This document shows, one piece after another, positions 1 to 9,515 of a DNA stretch of 64,000 nt. The DNA lies in the NCBI GenBank assembly GCA_964461765.1, contig CAYWVS010000001.1, forward strand, positions 1 to 64,000, in the 5' to 3' direction. This DNA is from JAVVUJ01 sp964461765. Its GTDB lineage: Bacteria; Bacillota; Clostridia; Peptostreptococcales; Anaerovoracaceae. Positions within the stretch are counted from its first letter, which is position 1. Each line of letters begins with the position of its first letter. The position numbers and the translations under genes were made by a program. A model generated the notes under the pieces. It did not search any database and was not told the DNA's origin. It was given only the letters and a program-made list of their open reading frames with translations.

Positions 1-314
1 ACCTCCCCATCCTTATGGACGATCCATCTGCTGGCAATCATGTTCTTTCCCTTTAGTTTTTGCATGGATTCCGTATCATCCTTGCCGGACTCTAGTACTA
101 AATGCATCCTGGTGTTTTCAATAACTTGATTTACGGGCTTACCCACTGACTCGTCTCGATCTATACCCAGAAATTCAGCATAGGCTTTACTGAGCTTTTT
201 GATATACCCATCCTTATCCACAAATACCAACATCTCACTGGTGGAATCGAAGATCACATCCACCAATGAATCGTCGTTTATCTCGTTGTTCATATTTATT
301 ATGTTGTCGATCAT
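1..314 (-). CDS. PAS-domain regulator, N-terminal part only (cut by window edge)
   Basis: The reading frame opens at an ATG preceded by GGGGAG and runs off the left edge, so only about 104 residues are visible. They form a PAS domain of the kind found at the N-terminus of sigma-54-dependent activators: a segment like VIFDSTSEMLVFVDKDG, then a YAEFLGIDRDESVGKP segment. The PAS domain of the gene at 2652 is similar in layout, so the missing part may be an AAA+ and HTH region. That is inference; a PAS histidine kinase or diguanylate cyclase is not excluded. A TATACT box at 363-368 (minus strand) could be its -10 element. Confidence 0.6.
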   Translation of the reverse strand, partial: MIDNIINMNNEINDDSLVDVIFDSTSEMLVFVDKDGYIKKLSKAYAEFLGIDRDESVGKPVNQVIENTRMHLVLESGKDDTESMQKLKGKNMIASRWIVHKDGE

Positions 315-436
315 AGTTTACTCCCCATGGTGTAACGTCGGCTTCAACACCTTCATTATCACAGTATACCGCATAATAGAATGAAAACGAATAGTTTTTT
401 ATTAGAAAATTGTAAAACTAATTTAGCTTTTTAACT

Positions 437-1864
437 TTATTTTACCTCTATGCGAGTACCATTTATGATGACGGCGGTAATCTTTGTAACATCAACAGAG
501 GTATTGGTATCCCAGCTAAGGTTAAAGCTGTGATTTTGAGAATTTATGCTACCACCCCCACCATTCAATGGAATCATTCCTTGGGTAGTCTCAAAAGCTA
601 AGGTCATTTCGCTTGCCATACATTCATCACCCTGATAATTACCTATAACTTCAAGACCCAAAGGACTTATGGTCATATTGGCAAAAACGTGGCCCTCCAC
701 AGGAATATCATTACTCAAAATGCGAATTTGTTCACTTGAATCACTTAGATTAGCAGAAACTGACCACTTACCCTCTACACCGGTATAAACAGAACCGGTA
801 AAGCAAAGTATAAAATCTTTTATCTCTTCGGGATTTACTGTAAAGACATATTCATTGTATTTATTTATTGCATCGGCATAAACATCTTTTTGAATATTTA
901 AAAATTCGTTTTCAGTATTACCAAATAAGATTAATTCATAGTCCCAATTTAACAATTCTCCTTTGGAATTTTTGAGGCAAAGTGACACATCTGTACTTCC
1001 AAACGCTTTATTAAATAGCTTACCCATTTGAACATGCAACTTTCCATCTATAAATCCAACGTTAGAAATCCATTGATCCGTTTCTCCATGAGGCATGGAG
1101 GCATAGTTCCCTGGTATAAGTACCTCTGTTTGATTATCTAAAGTATTAATGGCTTCCGAAGTACCACCCCAAATTTGATTTTCTTTAATAAAAACCGTAT
1201 TTGCTTCTTCTGCATCTACCAGTGAAATAGGAATAGGTTCATTCTCATAAGATTTTTTATCAAAGAATATGAGGATACTACCGAGCGTCAAGGGATCAGA
1301 AAGTGGAGAGTTGGCATCAGCTGTAATATTTAATTCGTAATAAGCAGTATTATTTTCTTCATCAAAATGAAGCATTTTTTCTCTCCAACTCATACCTTCA
1401 ACAAAAGAATCCCCTTGCCCTTGCACTTCAGAATTTGAATTCATTTTAACACTGAATCCATGTAAAAATTCCGTCTGCTCCGTTAGACGTTTTTGCCCGC
1501 TCACATCCTGGAGTGATAAATACACAATTGCCTTGTTATCATATTTTTGTGCACCAATAACCTCCATACGGATGCCCTGATCCTCACTAACAACCCCCAC
1601 TGACTCAATAATTTCTTTAAAGTCAGGATTAATTTTTTCAATAAACCAATCAAATTTTCCGAAAGCCGCCGCATTGACAGTAAGGACAATCATTATAGAC
1701 ATAGCCGTTACAAGAATCATTGAACGACGCATCCCATTGGGCATGAAATTCTTTGGTTTCTCTTTAAGCTTTGTTAAGACTTGTGCCTCAAGTCTAGTGC
1801 TATCAACAGTGATTTGCGAAAGTGCATCCTGTATCTCCATTTCGTCTTTACTAAATTTGCTCAT
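437..1864 (-). CDS. DUF4179 domain membrane protein, probable anti-sigma partner
   Basis: A protein of about 475 residues. A short cytoplasmic N-terminus is followed by one membrane segment (roughly residues 45-65, rich in I, L, V, M), then a long extracytoplasmic region whose first part matches my memory of DUF4179. Such proteins are commonly encoded directly after ECF sigma factors and are thought to hold them at the membrane. Here the gene overlaps the end of the sigma gene at 1851, which supports a sigma/anti-sigma pair. The second of two nearby ATG codons was chosen because AAAGGAG lies about seven bases before it. The signal sensed is unknown. Confidence 0.75.
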   Translation of the reverse strand: MSKFSKDEMEIQDALSQITVDSTRLEAQVLTKLKEKPKNFMPNGMRRSMILVTAMSIMIVLTVNAAAFGKFDWFIEKINPDFKEIIESVGVVSEDQGIRMEVIGAQKYDNKAIVYLSLQDVSGQKRLTEQTEFLHGFSVKMNSNSEVQGQGDSFVEGMSWREKMLHFDEENNTAYYELNITADANSPLSDPLTLGSILIFFDKKSYENEPIPISLVDAEEANTVFIKENQIWGGTSEAINTLDNQTEVLIPGNYASMPHGETDQWISNVGFIDGKLHVQMGKLFNKAFGSTDVSLCLKNSKGELLNWDYELILFGNTENEFLNIQKDVYADAINKYNEYVFTVNPEEIKDFILCFTGSVYTGVEGKWSVSANLSDSSEQIRILSNDIPVEGHVFANMTISPLGLEVIGNYQGDECMASEMTLAFETTQGMIPLNGGGGSINSQNHSFNLSWDTNTSVDVTKITAVIINGTRIEVK

Positions 1865-2387
1865 ATCCATACTCCTTTTGATTAAATTCGGCAGTTAAAT
1901 ATCCGGCCAATTTCTTTCTAGCTCTTTCATATTGCTTGCGTAATGCAGTGGGGGAGCATCCCATTCGTTGTGAGAGTTCTTCATAACTGATCTCATCCAT
2001 AATTCTCCCATATATCACAGCACGCTCCTTCGGTTTCAGTCTACGCAGTGCTCGAAGCATTTCTTCACTGGGACCATTATCCATTTCCTTTGGACTTACC
2101 TGCTCCTTGATTTCACTGAATAACAGGAACTTACGCTTTTTTAATTGATTTATGCTGCGATTATATGTAATTTTGTAAAGCCATGCGGATAAATTTTTAC
2201 CGTCAAAATTTTTCCTGGTTTGATAAGCTGCAAGAAAAACTTCTTGAACCACATCTTCTGCATCTTGATAGTTACATACGATGGCAGTTGCATAGCGGAG
2301 CAGTTTTTCTCCATACAAATGGATTATTTCTGTTAGTTCACTTTCTCCTCCAGTAATAAACTTCTGCCCTATCTCTGTCTCGTTCAC
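1851..2387 (-). CDS. ECF-type RNA polymerase sigma factor
   Basis: A 178-residue sigma-70 family protein. Region 2 contains the stretch ending DAEDVVQEVFLAAY and the helix SAWLYKITYNRSINQLKKR. Region 4 contains the HTH ending GCSPTALRKQYERARKKL. An upstream ATG at 2405 overlaps the ribosome site AAGGAGG, so the GTG seven bases after that site is the likelier start. It is translationally coupled to the DUF4179 gene, which probably acts as its anti-sigma factor. ECF pairs often control their own promoter, but I could not recognise a clear ECF promoter in the 265 bases upstream. Confidence 0.9.
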   Translation of the reverse strand: MNETEIGQKFITGGESELTEIIHLYGEKLLRYATAIVCNYQDAEDVVQEVFLAAYQTRKNFDGKNLSAWLYKITYNRSINQLKKRKFLLFSEIKEQVSPKEMDNGPSEEMLRALRRLKPKERAVIYGRIMDEISYEELSQRMGCSPTALRKQYERARKKLAGYLTAEFNQKEYGYEQI

Positions 2388-2651
2388 AGAACTCCTCCTT
2401 TTCATCTTTATCAGTGCACTGTAGCCTTATAACAATTTCCACATGGAATTTGTGACAAAAAATAAAAAATTTCCATAGTACTTATATTATTTTAAAAGAA
2501 CTTCTCTCATCTAAGAATAACTTACTTAGATGATTGATACTATGAAAAAGATTTTTATTTTTAAATAGGATTTGATTAAGGGAATACAAATAATTAAGGA
2601 AAAAAAGGGCTGATTAATGGATCTATAAGCTGTTTAGAGTTATCTCCAAGC
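2388..2651. other. Intergenic region with a 9-bp inverted repeat
   Basis: This gap separates the ECF operon from the sigma-54 activator. At 2507-2515 and 2525-2533 lie perfect 9-base inverted arms (TCATCTAAG and CTTAGATGA) with a 9-base loop. They could be an operator or a weak terminator for the activator gene; the following minus-strand bases are only modestly T-rich. A shorter repeat TTCCA-TG-TGGAA lies near 2440, upstream of the ECF gene. No coding region is visible. Confidence 0.4.
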
Positions 2652-3974
2652 TTATTTAACATACTTCTGTATTTTTCTCACAGCTGTAGGTTGACTAATC
2701 TTCAAGGCCTTTGCCACTGCTACAGTAGTCTTATGTTTTTCATAGGCAGCCATTACCAAGGATTTTTCCAGACTTTCCAAAGTCTCAGTCAAACCTAAGT
2801 TGCTTGCCTCTGCTGCCAAATAACTTTTATTTTTCAAAATATGAGGTGGCAAATTGCTTTCTGTGATGCAGCTTTCTTCAACGATTAAAATGATTCGCTC
2901 CAATAGATTTTCCAATTCTCGTATATTTCCCGGCCAATAGTATTGCTCAAAGCTCCTGTATACGTTGCTATGTATGGTTCGAGTTAACCCGTACCGCTCA
3001 TTGAGTCGATCCAGAAAGAACATGGTAAGGGGGACGATGTCCTCCACCCTCTCCCGCAATGGTGGAATTTCTATGGAAATTACGTTTAGTCGATAATATA
3101 AATCCTTTCGGAATATATTATTTTCCAGCAAGGGTTCAAAGGGGCGATTAGAGGCCGCAATCAATCGGAAGTCTACCTTTATTTCCTTGGTTCCTCCAAC
3201 CTTTGTGATCACTTTATCCTGAATGGTTTTTAAAATTTTTACTTGTAAATTTAGTGGTAGATCTGAAATTTCATCAAGAAACAAGGTGCCCCCTTCTGAC
3301 AGTTCAATTAAACCCGTTTTTCCTTCTTTCTTTGCCCCTGTAAAGGAACCTTCTTCGTACCCAAAAAGCTCTGATTCCAACAAGGTTTCCGGTATAGCAC
3401 CGCAATTGATTTCAATAAAGGGTCCCTTTGCTCTGCTGCTTTTGTTGTGAATCAGCTTGGCATACATGGTTTTTCCCACGCCGGATTCTCCCGTTAAAAG
3501 CACATTGGCATCAAATTTGGCAATTCTATTAATGGTCATTAATATCTCTGTGGATGCCGGAGATTTGGCTATGATATCCCCTACGTTGGTTTGATTGTTT
3601 CGCAATTCCTCCAACTCTTCTTTTAACTGTAAAAGTTCCGTAATATCTCGGGAAAAGCTGACCACTTTAAGGATTTCACCACTTTCATTCTTAACAGGGG
3701 TAGCTGTAACGAGAATGTGGCGATCGTTTTTATTTCTCTGACGCATAGTAATTTTTTTGCCTGTTTCTAAAACAATGGCAATAATGGATGGTTTGAAGAT
3801 TCCATCCTTTTCCAACTGATAAACGGTATTGCCGATAGCCATTTCTTTTTTTATGCCATAAAACTTTTCGAAGGATTGGCTGACTCGCAAAACCACACCA
3901 TTACCGTCGGCAATAAGTACATCATCATGAATTGCATCTAAAATAGCATCGATTTCATTTATTTTATCTGACAT
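2652..3974 (-). CDS. Sigma-54-dependent transcriptional activator (PAS, AAA+, TyrR-type HTH)
   Basis: A 440-residue activator. A PAS domain (about 8-110) senses an unknown ligand. The AAA+ domain (about 130-375) has Walker A GESGVGKT at 162-169, the sigma-54 contact loop GSFTGA at 209-214 and Walker B around 228-236. A short C-terminal HTH (about 410-440) resembles that of TyrR. The expected first residue of the GAFTGA loop is followed by Ser instead of Ala, a common variant. It stands alone between its neighbours. A sigma-54 promoter is present upstream of the permease operon at 13.4 kb, so that operon is a possible target, though nothing links them directly. Confidence 0.9.
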   Translation of the reverse strand: MSDKINEIDAILDAIHDDVLIADGNGVVLRVSQSFEKFYGIKKEMAIGNTVYQLEKDGIFKPSIIAIVLETGKKITMRQRNKNDRHILVTATPVKNESGEILKVVSFSRDITELLQLKEELEELRNNQTNVGDIIAKSPASTEILMTINRIAKFDANVLLTGESGVGKTMYAKLIHNKSSRAKGPFIEINCGAIPETLLESELFGYEEGSFTGAKKEGKTGLIELSEGGTLFLDEISDLPLNLQVKILKTIQDKVITKVGGTKEIKVDFRLIAASNRPFEPLLENNIFRKDLYYRLNVISIEIPPLRERVEDIVPLTMFFLDRLNERYGLTRTIHSNVYRSFEQYYWPGNIRELENLLERIILIVEESCITESNLPPHILKNKSYLAAEASNLGLTETLESLEKSLVMAAYEKHKTTVAVAKALKISQPTAVRKIQKYVK

Positions 3975-4055
3975 TAAAGTTACCTTCTGTTAATTTTATC
4001 TATTTCTAATATATTTTATAATTTTACCACTGAATTTTGATAAATTCAACGTTTT

Positions 4056-5201
4056 TCAATTAAATTCATAATAATACATGGCTGCTAAGTATAGAATAAA
4101 AAGATGATCATATATTCTAAGGTCAAAACCCGTTTTTATTGCTATTTTATTTATTTTATATTGAACAGTGTTTTTATGAATAAAATGAGCTTGAGCTAAC
4201 TTGCACAAAGATCCATTAACATTGAAATAATCTATTATAAATTGTCTAAATTCTAAAGTTTCAGATTCAGTGCAATCTTTAAAAACTTGGGTAAAAAGAT
4301 TCTTTTTATGTATTTGTGGAATTTGGCTGATCACCAGATCAAGAACTACACTATTGAAAAAAAAGATACCGGATTCATGATTTTTAAGGTGATGCCGTAC
4401 TACTAAGGCCTCGTTATAAGTTTTGGGGATATCAAGATATTGGCTATATTCATTGCTAACAGTAATTAATGTTTTCAAACCATAGCTAGACGCAATAGAA
4501 TCCATCAACATAGATAAAACGCCTTTCAACTTCTCTAGGGGAAGACTACTTATGGCAATGTAAAATTCTCCATTATGAGCACATAAGACATGATGCTTTT
4601 GCCAAAAATTTAGAATATGTTTTTTCAAAAGACCTTCTTTTGCAACTGCCAGAGGGGTTACAACCATAGGTTTAGCAGCTGTTTCCTGAGGAATTGTATA
4701 AATAAGGGCAGCAGAAAATGGACCTTGTATATTGAGACCTGATTGAATAAGTCGTTCTTCTATATTGAAAAGAGAATCCTTAATGTTTCCATGAATTAAA
4801 TCATTAATAAGCATAAGATTTGAACTTTCCTTACTGGCTCTATTGGAGGATTCAAAAATCTCATAAAGGAGCATTTCTGTCATTTTTTGAAGAATGTAAG
4901 CATATTTAATCGTTTCCGAAGGGCTACCGGTAATTCCAATAACACCTATCAGCTGCCCAATAAAGCGTATTGGCAGGTTTACTCCATTTTTACACCCATC
5001 ATATAAATCGTCAGAGTCAATAATAAGGCTTTCCATATTTTCATTTATTAAAATCTCTGCGCCCTTATGAAGAGTATTTACCCTTCGTTCATCAGTACTA
5101 GCAATGATAAGACCTGAGCTGTTCATAAGATTCAAGTCAAAATTAATAAAAGGGCTAATTTCACTGATTATTTCTTTGGCAATTTTTGCATTTAGGTACA
5201 T
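4056..5201 (-). CDS. CdaR-family transcriptional regulator
   Basis: A protein of about 381 residues with an N-terminal putative sugar-diacid recognition domain (MYLNAKIAKEIISEI onward to about 130) and a C-terminal PucR/CdaR-type HTH (around HFIHKNTVQYKINKIAIKTG, residues about 340-360). In enterobacteria CdaR activates genes for glucarate, galactarate and glycerate use, including glycerate kinase. This gene is divergent from an operon whose last gene is a glycerate kinase, so it is the probable regulator of that operon. The ATG at 5201 was preferred over an upstream GTG because GAGGTG lies just before it. Confidence 0.85.
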   Translation of the reverse strand: MYLNAKIAKEIISEISPFINFDLNLMNSSGLIIASTDERRVNTLHKGAEILINENMESLIIDSDDLYDGCKNGVNLPIRFIGQLIGVIGITGSPSETIKYAYILQKMTEMLLYEIFESSNRASKESSNLMLINDLIHGNIKDSLFNIEERLIQSGLNIQGPFSAALIYTIPQETAAKPMVVTPLAVAKEGLLKKHILNFWQKHHVLCAHNGEFYIAISSLPLEKLKGVLSMLMDSIASSYGLKTLITVSNEYSQYLDIPKTYNEALVVRHHLKNHESGIFFFNSVVLDLVISQIPQIHKKNLFTQVFKDCTESETLEFRQFIIDYFNVNGSLCKLAQAHFIHKNTVQYKINKIAIKTGFDLRIYDHLFILYLAAMYYYEFN

Positions 5202-5288
5202 GCTACACCTCACATTATCAAAACTACTTTAAGAAAGTACTAAAATTATTATATATAACAAAAAAAAATTATTAAATGTATTATATAT

Positions 5289-5356
5289 GCCATATTCAAT
5301 GGCGTAAAGTGTTTGTATAATAAATATAACAAATTTACCTTTGCTTAATAGCAAAG
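5289..5356 (+). promoter_or_regulatory. Promoter and possible operator upstream of the C69 peptidase operon
   Basis: A TATAAT box at 5316-5321 faces the plus-strand operon. Just upstream, at the expected -35 zone, is an inverted repeat GCCAT-ATTCA-ATGGC (5289-5303), a candidate CdaR site. Between the promoter and the ribosome site (GGAGGGAG) is a perfect 7-bp stem CTTTGCT-TAAT-AGCAAAG (5339-5356) that would form in the leader RNA. The -35 hexamer itself is poor, as expected for an activator-dependent promoter. Confidence 0.5.
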
Positions 5357-5381
5357 TATAGAGAAGGAGGGAGAGATATTT

Positions 5382-6776
5382 ATGAACAACAATGTTTTGC
5401 ACAGCAGATCTTGCACCACAATGCTTGCAAAGGATGGCGCCACAAAAAACGGTGATACCATCTTTGCAAAAAATAGTGACAGACCTCTTAACGAAGCACA
5501 GCCTCTGTGCTTTTACCCGGCAATGGACTACCCTGAAGGGGCAGAGGTTCAATGTAGCTTTATTCGTATTCCACAAGTACGACATACTTACAGTTGCATA
5601 GGTTCAAAGCCACATGTATTTTTCGGCTTTGAACATGGTATTAACGAGAATGGACTCATAATAGGAAATGAGCAAGTTTCCGGAAGAGAGCTCCCTGAAC
5701 GGCAATGGGGACTTATAGGAATGGATATTTTAAGGCTTGCCCTTGAACGTTCTAAGGACGCAGCCGAAGCCATCTCAATAATTTCAGATCTTCTTCAAAA
5801 GGTGGGAACAGGAGGGGATCCTTCCGTGAGGATTTCAGCATTTAATGCCAACTATATTATAGCAGATCCGAAAGAAGCCTATTTATTTGAATCCCATCAG
5901 AGAAACTGGGTTGCAAAGAAGATTGCCAATATTGGATATCTTTCAAATTGTTATTCCATTCAAGAGGATTACGATTTAGTAAGCAAAAACGCTGTTGAAG
6001 AAGCTGTAAAGAAAGGTTGGCACTTTCCGGGGAATGCTTTTAATCCGGCCAAGGCTTGGACTAAGGATGATTGCGTATTTGCTGAATCAGAAGGATTTGT
6101 GCGGTATGCAAGACTTAGACAACTTATGGAGGAAAGAGGTAGCTTAAGTATAGAAATGATGATGGGCAATTTAAGAGATCATTACGATAATGTTTTCTTG
6201 TCTAATATTCCATATAGTCCAGCTGCTGCCAAAATTCCTTGTATCTGTAGTCACCCGGGAGGAGTCAGTGGGTGCAGTACTGCTGCAAGTACAGTAACTG
6301 TATTGAGAAAAGACGTTCCCAAAGAATTGATCTTTACCTATTGGGCGTCTATGGCTCCCCCTTGTTGTTCAATTTTTAGACCAGTTTACAATATAAATTG
6401 GCTCCCCGAGGACTTTCAAAAAGCTCATGCCCTTTACAGGCCAGAAGATCAATGGTGGGTGTTTACTGAGTTAGAAAGATATATTGCTCTAAACTACGAG
6501 GACTTTTCAAAAGATGTTAAAATAAGCTTTGCTAAGCTGGAGACAGAATTTATACAAGAGGCAGAACACATAGAAAAAGAGTACAATGGGGACATAAGTG
6601 TTCTAAAGGAATTCAGCCAAAGAGCAGCAATTATAAGTCTTAAACTTGTTAGAAATCATATAGATAAGATAAAGAAACGTCTCAAAACTCGAGACATTGA
6701 CAGAATGTTGCTATCCTATTTTACTGAGTCATCAAAAGGTTGCGGAATGCCTTATGATGAAAATACGATTATATAA
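5382..6776 (+). CDS. C69-family (secernin-like) peptidase
   Basis: A 464-residue protein of the N-terminal-nucleophile superfamily. The likely nucleophile is Cys11 in SCTTMLAKDG, followed by the family segment TIFAKNSDRP; a short propeptide would be removed to expose the cysteine. C69 enzymes are dipeptidases or related amide hydrolases, and the exact substrate cannot be read from sequence. A strong GGAGGGAG site precedes the ATG. Eleven bases separate it from the transporter gene and the glycerate kinase follows, so the three are probably one transcript. A dipeptidase in a glycerate-kinase operon suggests that the operon handles an amide or acyl conjugate, which is inference. Confidence 0.8.
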   Translation: MNNNVLHSRSCTTMLAKDGATKNGDTIFAKNSDRPLNEAQPLCFYPAMDYPEGAEVQCSFIRIPQVRHTYSCIGSKPHVFFGFEHGINENGLIIGNEQVSGRELPERQWGLIGMDILRLALERSKDAAEAISIISDLLQKVGTGGDPSVRISAFNANYIIADPKEAYLFESHQRNWVAKKIANIGYLSNCYSIQEDYDLVSKNAVEEAVKKGWHFPGNAFNPAKAWTKDDCVFAESEGFVRYARLRQLMEERGSLSIEMMMGNLRDHYDNVFLSNIPYSPAAAKIPCICSHPGGVSGCSTAASTVTVLRKDVPKELIFTYWASMAPPCCSIFRPVYNINWLPEDFQKAHALYRPEDQWWVFTELERYIALNYEDFSKDVKISFAKLETEFIQEAEHIEKEYNGDISVLKEFSQRAAIISLKLVRNHIDKIKKRLKTRDIDRMLLSYFTESSKGCGMPYDENTII

Positions 6777-6787
6777 GGAGGTCAAAA

Positions 6788-8167
6788 ATGAATGAAAGCA
6801 ACTATGGGCTTATAAGCCTACTTCCCGTAGCCGTCGTAATTATATCAGCTCTTATTACAAAACGGACTCTAGAATGCCTTATTTTGGGATCGATGATTGG
6901 CTTTGTAATTCTAGAGGGAGCTTCATTTTTAAGCGCATGGATGAATTCGGCACTAGAAGTTTTTGGAGAATCAGCTTGGTACATTTGGGTATTTGGAGTT
7001 TTTGGAGCTGTTATTATGCTTTTGGAAAAGTCCGGAGGGGCTCTGGGAATTTCAAATTTAGGAACAAAGTTTGCTAAAAATCGGGGAATGGCTCTGCTAT
7101 CAACCTGGGTTCTGGGAATTTTAATATTTATTGACGATTATTTAAACAATTTAGGAGTTTCTGTGGCAATGAGAAAAGTTACCGATAGCTTTAAGGTTTC
7201 TAGAGAACTACTTGCATACATAATCAATAGCACAGGCGCTGCTGTATGTGTGTTGATACCCATTTCATCTTGGGCTGTTTTCATGTCCGGTCAATATGAA
7301 TCCTTGGGAGTAACAGGCAGCGACGGGACAAGCCTTGGAGCGTATATACAATCCATACCATATATGTTCTATGCCTGGTTAGCTGTAATTATGGCTCCAC
7401 TAATAGCTTTTAAGGTGTTTCCGGTGTTTGGACCCATGAAACAAGCGGAGTTAAGAGCCCAAGCAGGAGATGTATTCCCGAAAAGCTATCATGTGAAGCT
7501 TTCCAAAAATGATATGCAAGATACCGGAGAAAATGCCGAAGATGGAAAAGGAAAAGCTATGAATTTTGTTCTACCCATGATAATATTTGTAGCAGGTACA
7601 CTCTTAACTGATGGAGACATTCTAATGGGTGGAATCATCACTATTATTGCTTGTGCTGTATTATATCTACCCCAAAAATTAATGACTGCTGCTGAGTTTT
7701 GTGATACTACCTTTAAAGGCTTTACTAGCATGGCCTTTGTAACAGGGTTAGTGCTTACCTCATTTATATTAGGAAAAGCAAATGAAGGTTTAGGACTTAC
7801 ACCATATATTATTGATAAGGTAGAACCCTTGCTTTCACCGTCACTACTTCCGGTGATTACCTTCCTTTTAGTTGCATTCCTAGCATTTGCCTGTGGAAGC
7901 TTTTGGGGGATCATAGCCATTGTTGCACCTATCATAATACCTTTGGCATTAGCACTGGATTGCAACATCTACCTTATTGGAGCTGCAATGATTTCAGGTA
8001 CTGTCTTTGCCAGCCATACTTGCTTTTATGCAGACGCAGTAACTTTAATTTCTGCCACTTGTCAAATTCAAAATACAGATTATGCAAAAACAGCAATCCC
8101 AATTGCAATAGTTCCTGTGATAATTAGTGCAATTTTGTACTTAATATTTGGATTTATCACAATTTAA
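6788..8167 (+). CDS. NhaC-family Na+/H+ antiporter or carboxylate transporter
   Basis: A 459-residue polytopic membrane protein with about 10-12 hydrophobic segments and a cytoplasmic loop near residues 225-255. The stretch around LIFIDDYLNNLGVSVAM, with its acidic pair inside a membrane helix, is typical of the NhaC/ion-transporter superfamily. Some members exchange organic acids such as malate and lactate against sodium or protons. Placement between a peptidase and glycerate kinase makes substrate uptake more likely than pH control, but that is inference. AAGGAGG precedes the ATG. Confidence 0.8.
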   Translation: MNESNYGLISLLPVAVVIISALITKRTLECLILGSMIGFVILEGASFLSAWMNSALEVFGESAWYIWVFGVFGAVIMLLEKSGGALGISNLGTKFAKNRGMALLSTWVLGILIFIDDYLNNLGVSVAMRKVTDSFKVSRELLAYIINSTGAAVCVLIPISSWAVFMSGQYESLGVTGSDGTSLGAYIQSIPYMFYAWLAVIMAPLIAFKVFPVFGPMKQAELRAQAGDVFPKSYHVKLSKNDMQDTGENAEDGKGKAMNFVLPMIIFVAGTLLTDGDILMGGIITIIACAVLYLPQKLMTAAEFCDTTFKGFTSMAFVTGLVLTSFILGKANEGLGLTPYIIDKVEPLLSPSLLPVITFLLVAFLAFACGSFWGIIAIVAPIIIPLALALDCNIYLIGAAMISGTVFASHTCFYADAVTLISATCQIQNTDYAKTAIPIAIVPVIISAILYLIFGFITI

Positions 8168-8198
8168 AGTAGCTAAAATATAAGAATGCGAGGATTAT

Positions 8199-9320
8199 AT
8201 GAGAAAGTGCATTTTGGTTCCCGATTCTTTTAAAGGAACCATGAGTTCTATGGAAGTTTCAGGGATAATGAAGGAATGTATACTTAAATATTTCCCCCAG
8301 TGCCAAGTTGTAGATATTCCTGTAGCAGATGGAGGGGAAGGAACCGTAGATTGTTTTCTCAAAGCTCTCGGTGGGAAAAAGGTAGTGTGTACAGTAAATG
8401 GTCCATTTATGGAACCTGTGACAGCTTTTTATGGGGTGTTTGGAAAAACAGCAGTTATAGAAATGGCGGCAGCCTCAGGGCTGCCTCTAGCATATGGTAG
8501 GCTAAACCCCCTAACTACTACTACATATGGAGTAGGTGAACTGATACAGAGTGCAATAAAGCGAGGGTGCAACAAAATAATTCTAGGACTTGGCGGTAGC
8601 TGTACCAACGATGGGGGCGCCGGAATGGCTGCTGCTCTAGGAGCTAAGTTCAAAGATAATCAGGGAAAGGAGTTTATCCCTTCAGGAGGAACTCTTTCTA
8701 AAGTGTCTGAAATAGATTTGACAGAAACACGGAGATTTATTGAAGGTGTAGAAATAACTGCTATGTGTGACATTGACAACCCTATGCATGGTCCAAGTGG
8801 AGCAGCATTTGTTTTTGCACCTCAAAAAGGAGCTACTGAGAGTGATGTAGAAATTCTGGATAAGGAACTTAAAGATTTCGCTAAGATAATAAAAAAGACT
8901 ACAGGGCTTGACGTTCAGGAAATCAAGGGAGCGGGAGCAGCAGGAGCCATGGGGGCAGGAGTTTATGCTTTTCTTTCCGGAAAGCTTAAGCAAGGAATAG
9001 ATATCGTTCTTGATATAGTAGGGTTTGAATCACTTTTATCCGGTTGTGATATGGTCTTTACGGGGGAAGGGAAGCTAGATCATCAAAGCCTTTTCGGCAA
9101 GGTGATAGCCGGAGTGGCTCTAAAGGCCAAAGAAAAAAACATTCCTGTAATCGCTGTGGTAGGAAAAATGGAAAAGAATCTAAAGAATCTTCACGAAATG
9201 GGCATTATCGCAGTTTATGAAACAGGAGGGCACAGACAGGACTTTGCCGAAATCTTGACCTACTGTAAAGAGGATTTGAGGAGAACAATGGAAGAAGTAA
9301 TCAAAACCATGCATTTCTAA
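8199..9320 (+). CDS. Glycerate kinase (GarK/GlxK family)
   Basis: A 373-residue enzyme recognised from its start (CILVPDSFKGTMSS), the VADGGEGT motif near residue 45, a glycine-rich segment LGLGGSCTNDGGAGMA and a C-terminal FTGEGKLDHQSLFGK segment. It phosphorylates D-glycerate with ATP, giving 2- or 3-phosphoglycerate for glycolysis. Length is normal for the family. It is the last gene of the CdaR-linked operon, in agreement with known CdaR regulons. Confidence 0.92.
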   Translation: MRKCILVPDSFKGTMSSMEVSGIMKECILKYFPQCQVVDIPVADGGEGTVDCFLKALGGKKVVCTVNGPFMEPVTAFYGVFGKTAVIEMAAASGLPLAYGRLNPLTTTTYGVGELIQSAIKRGCNKIILGLGGSCTNDGGAGMAAALGAKFKDNQGKEFIPSGGTLSKVSEIDLTETRRFIEGVEITAMCDIDNPMHGPSGAAFVFAPQKGATESDVEILDKELKDFAKIIKKTTGLDVQEIKGAGAAGAMGAGVYAFLSGKLKQGIDIVLDIVGFESLLSGCDMVFTGEGKLDHQSLFGKVIAGVALKAKEKNIPVIAVVGKMEKNLKNLHEMGIIAVYETGGHRQDFAEILTYCKEDLRRTMEEVIKTMHF

Positions 9321-9453
9321 AGTTTTTATATTGACTCTAATTTCAGTATTAATAATAATAAAAACCCACTGAATAATCATTTATATTTTAGATAAGGTAA
9401 TTCCGTAAATTTTTGCTAAAAATCATGGAACTTTATCCATATTACCTGTAAAT

Positions 9454-9489
9454 AAAGGGCAAAACCCGTATCCATAGCCTTTGCCCTTT
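9454..9489. terminator. Bidirectional terminator-like hairpin
   Basis: A perfect 10-bp stem AAAGGGCAAA / TTTGCCCTTT with a 16-base loop lies between the convergent glycerate kinase and ureohydrolase genes. Moderately T-rich sequence follows on both strands. Confidence 0.7.
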
Positions 9490-9515
9490 GTATTTTGTCA
9501 TTTATATGATATTAC

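Noticed and set aside
5229..5585. 118-codon minus-strand frame overlapping the C69 peptidase start
   Set aside because: It is a shadow of the peptidase coding sequence and lacks a ribosome site; codon patterns fit the plus-strand gene.
7489..7968. 159-codon minus-strand frame inside the NhaC-type transporter
   Set aside because: Lies wholly inside a well-supported gene and shows no domain.
8682..8993. 103-codon minus-strand frame inside the glycerate kinase gene
   Set aside because: Antisense shadow without start signal.
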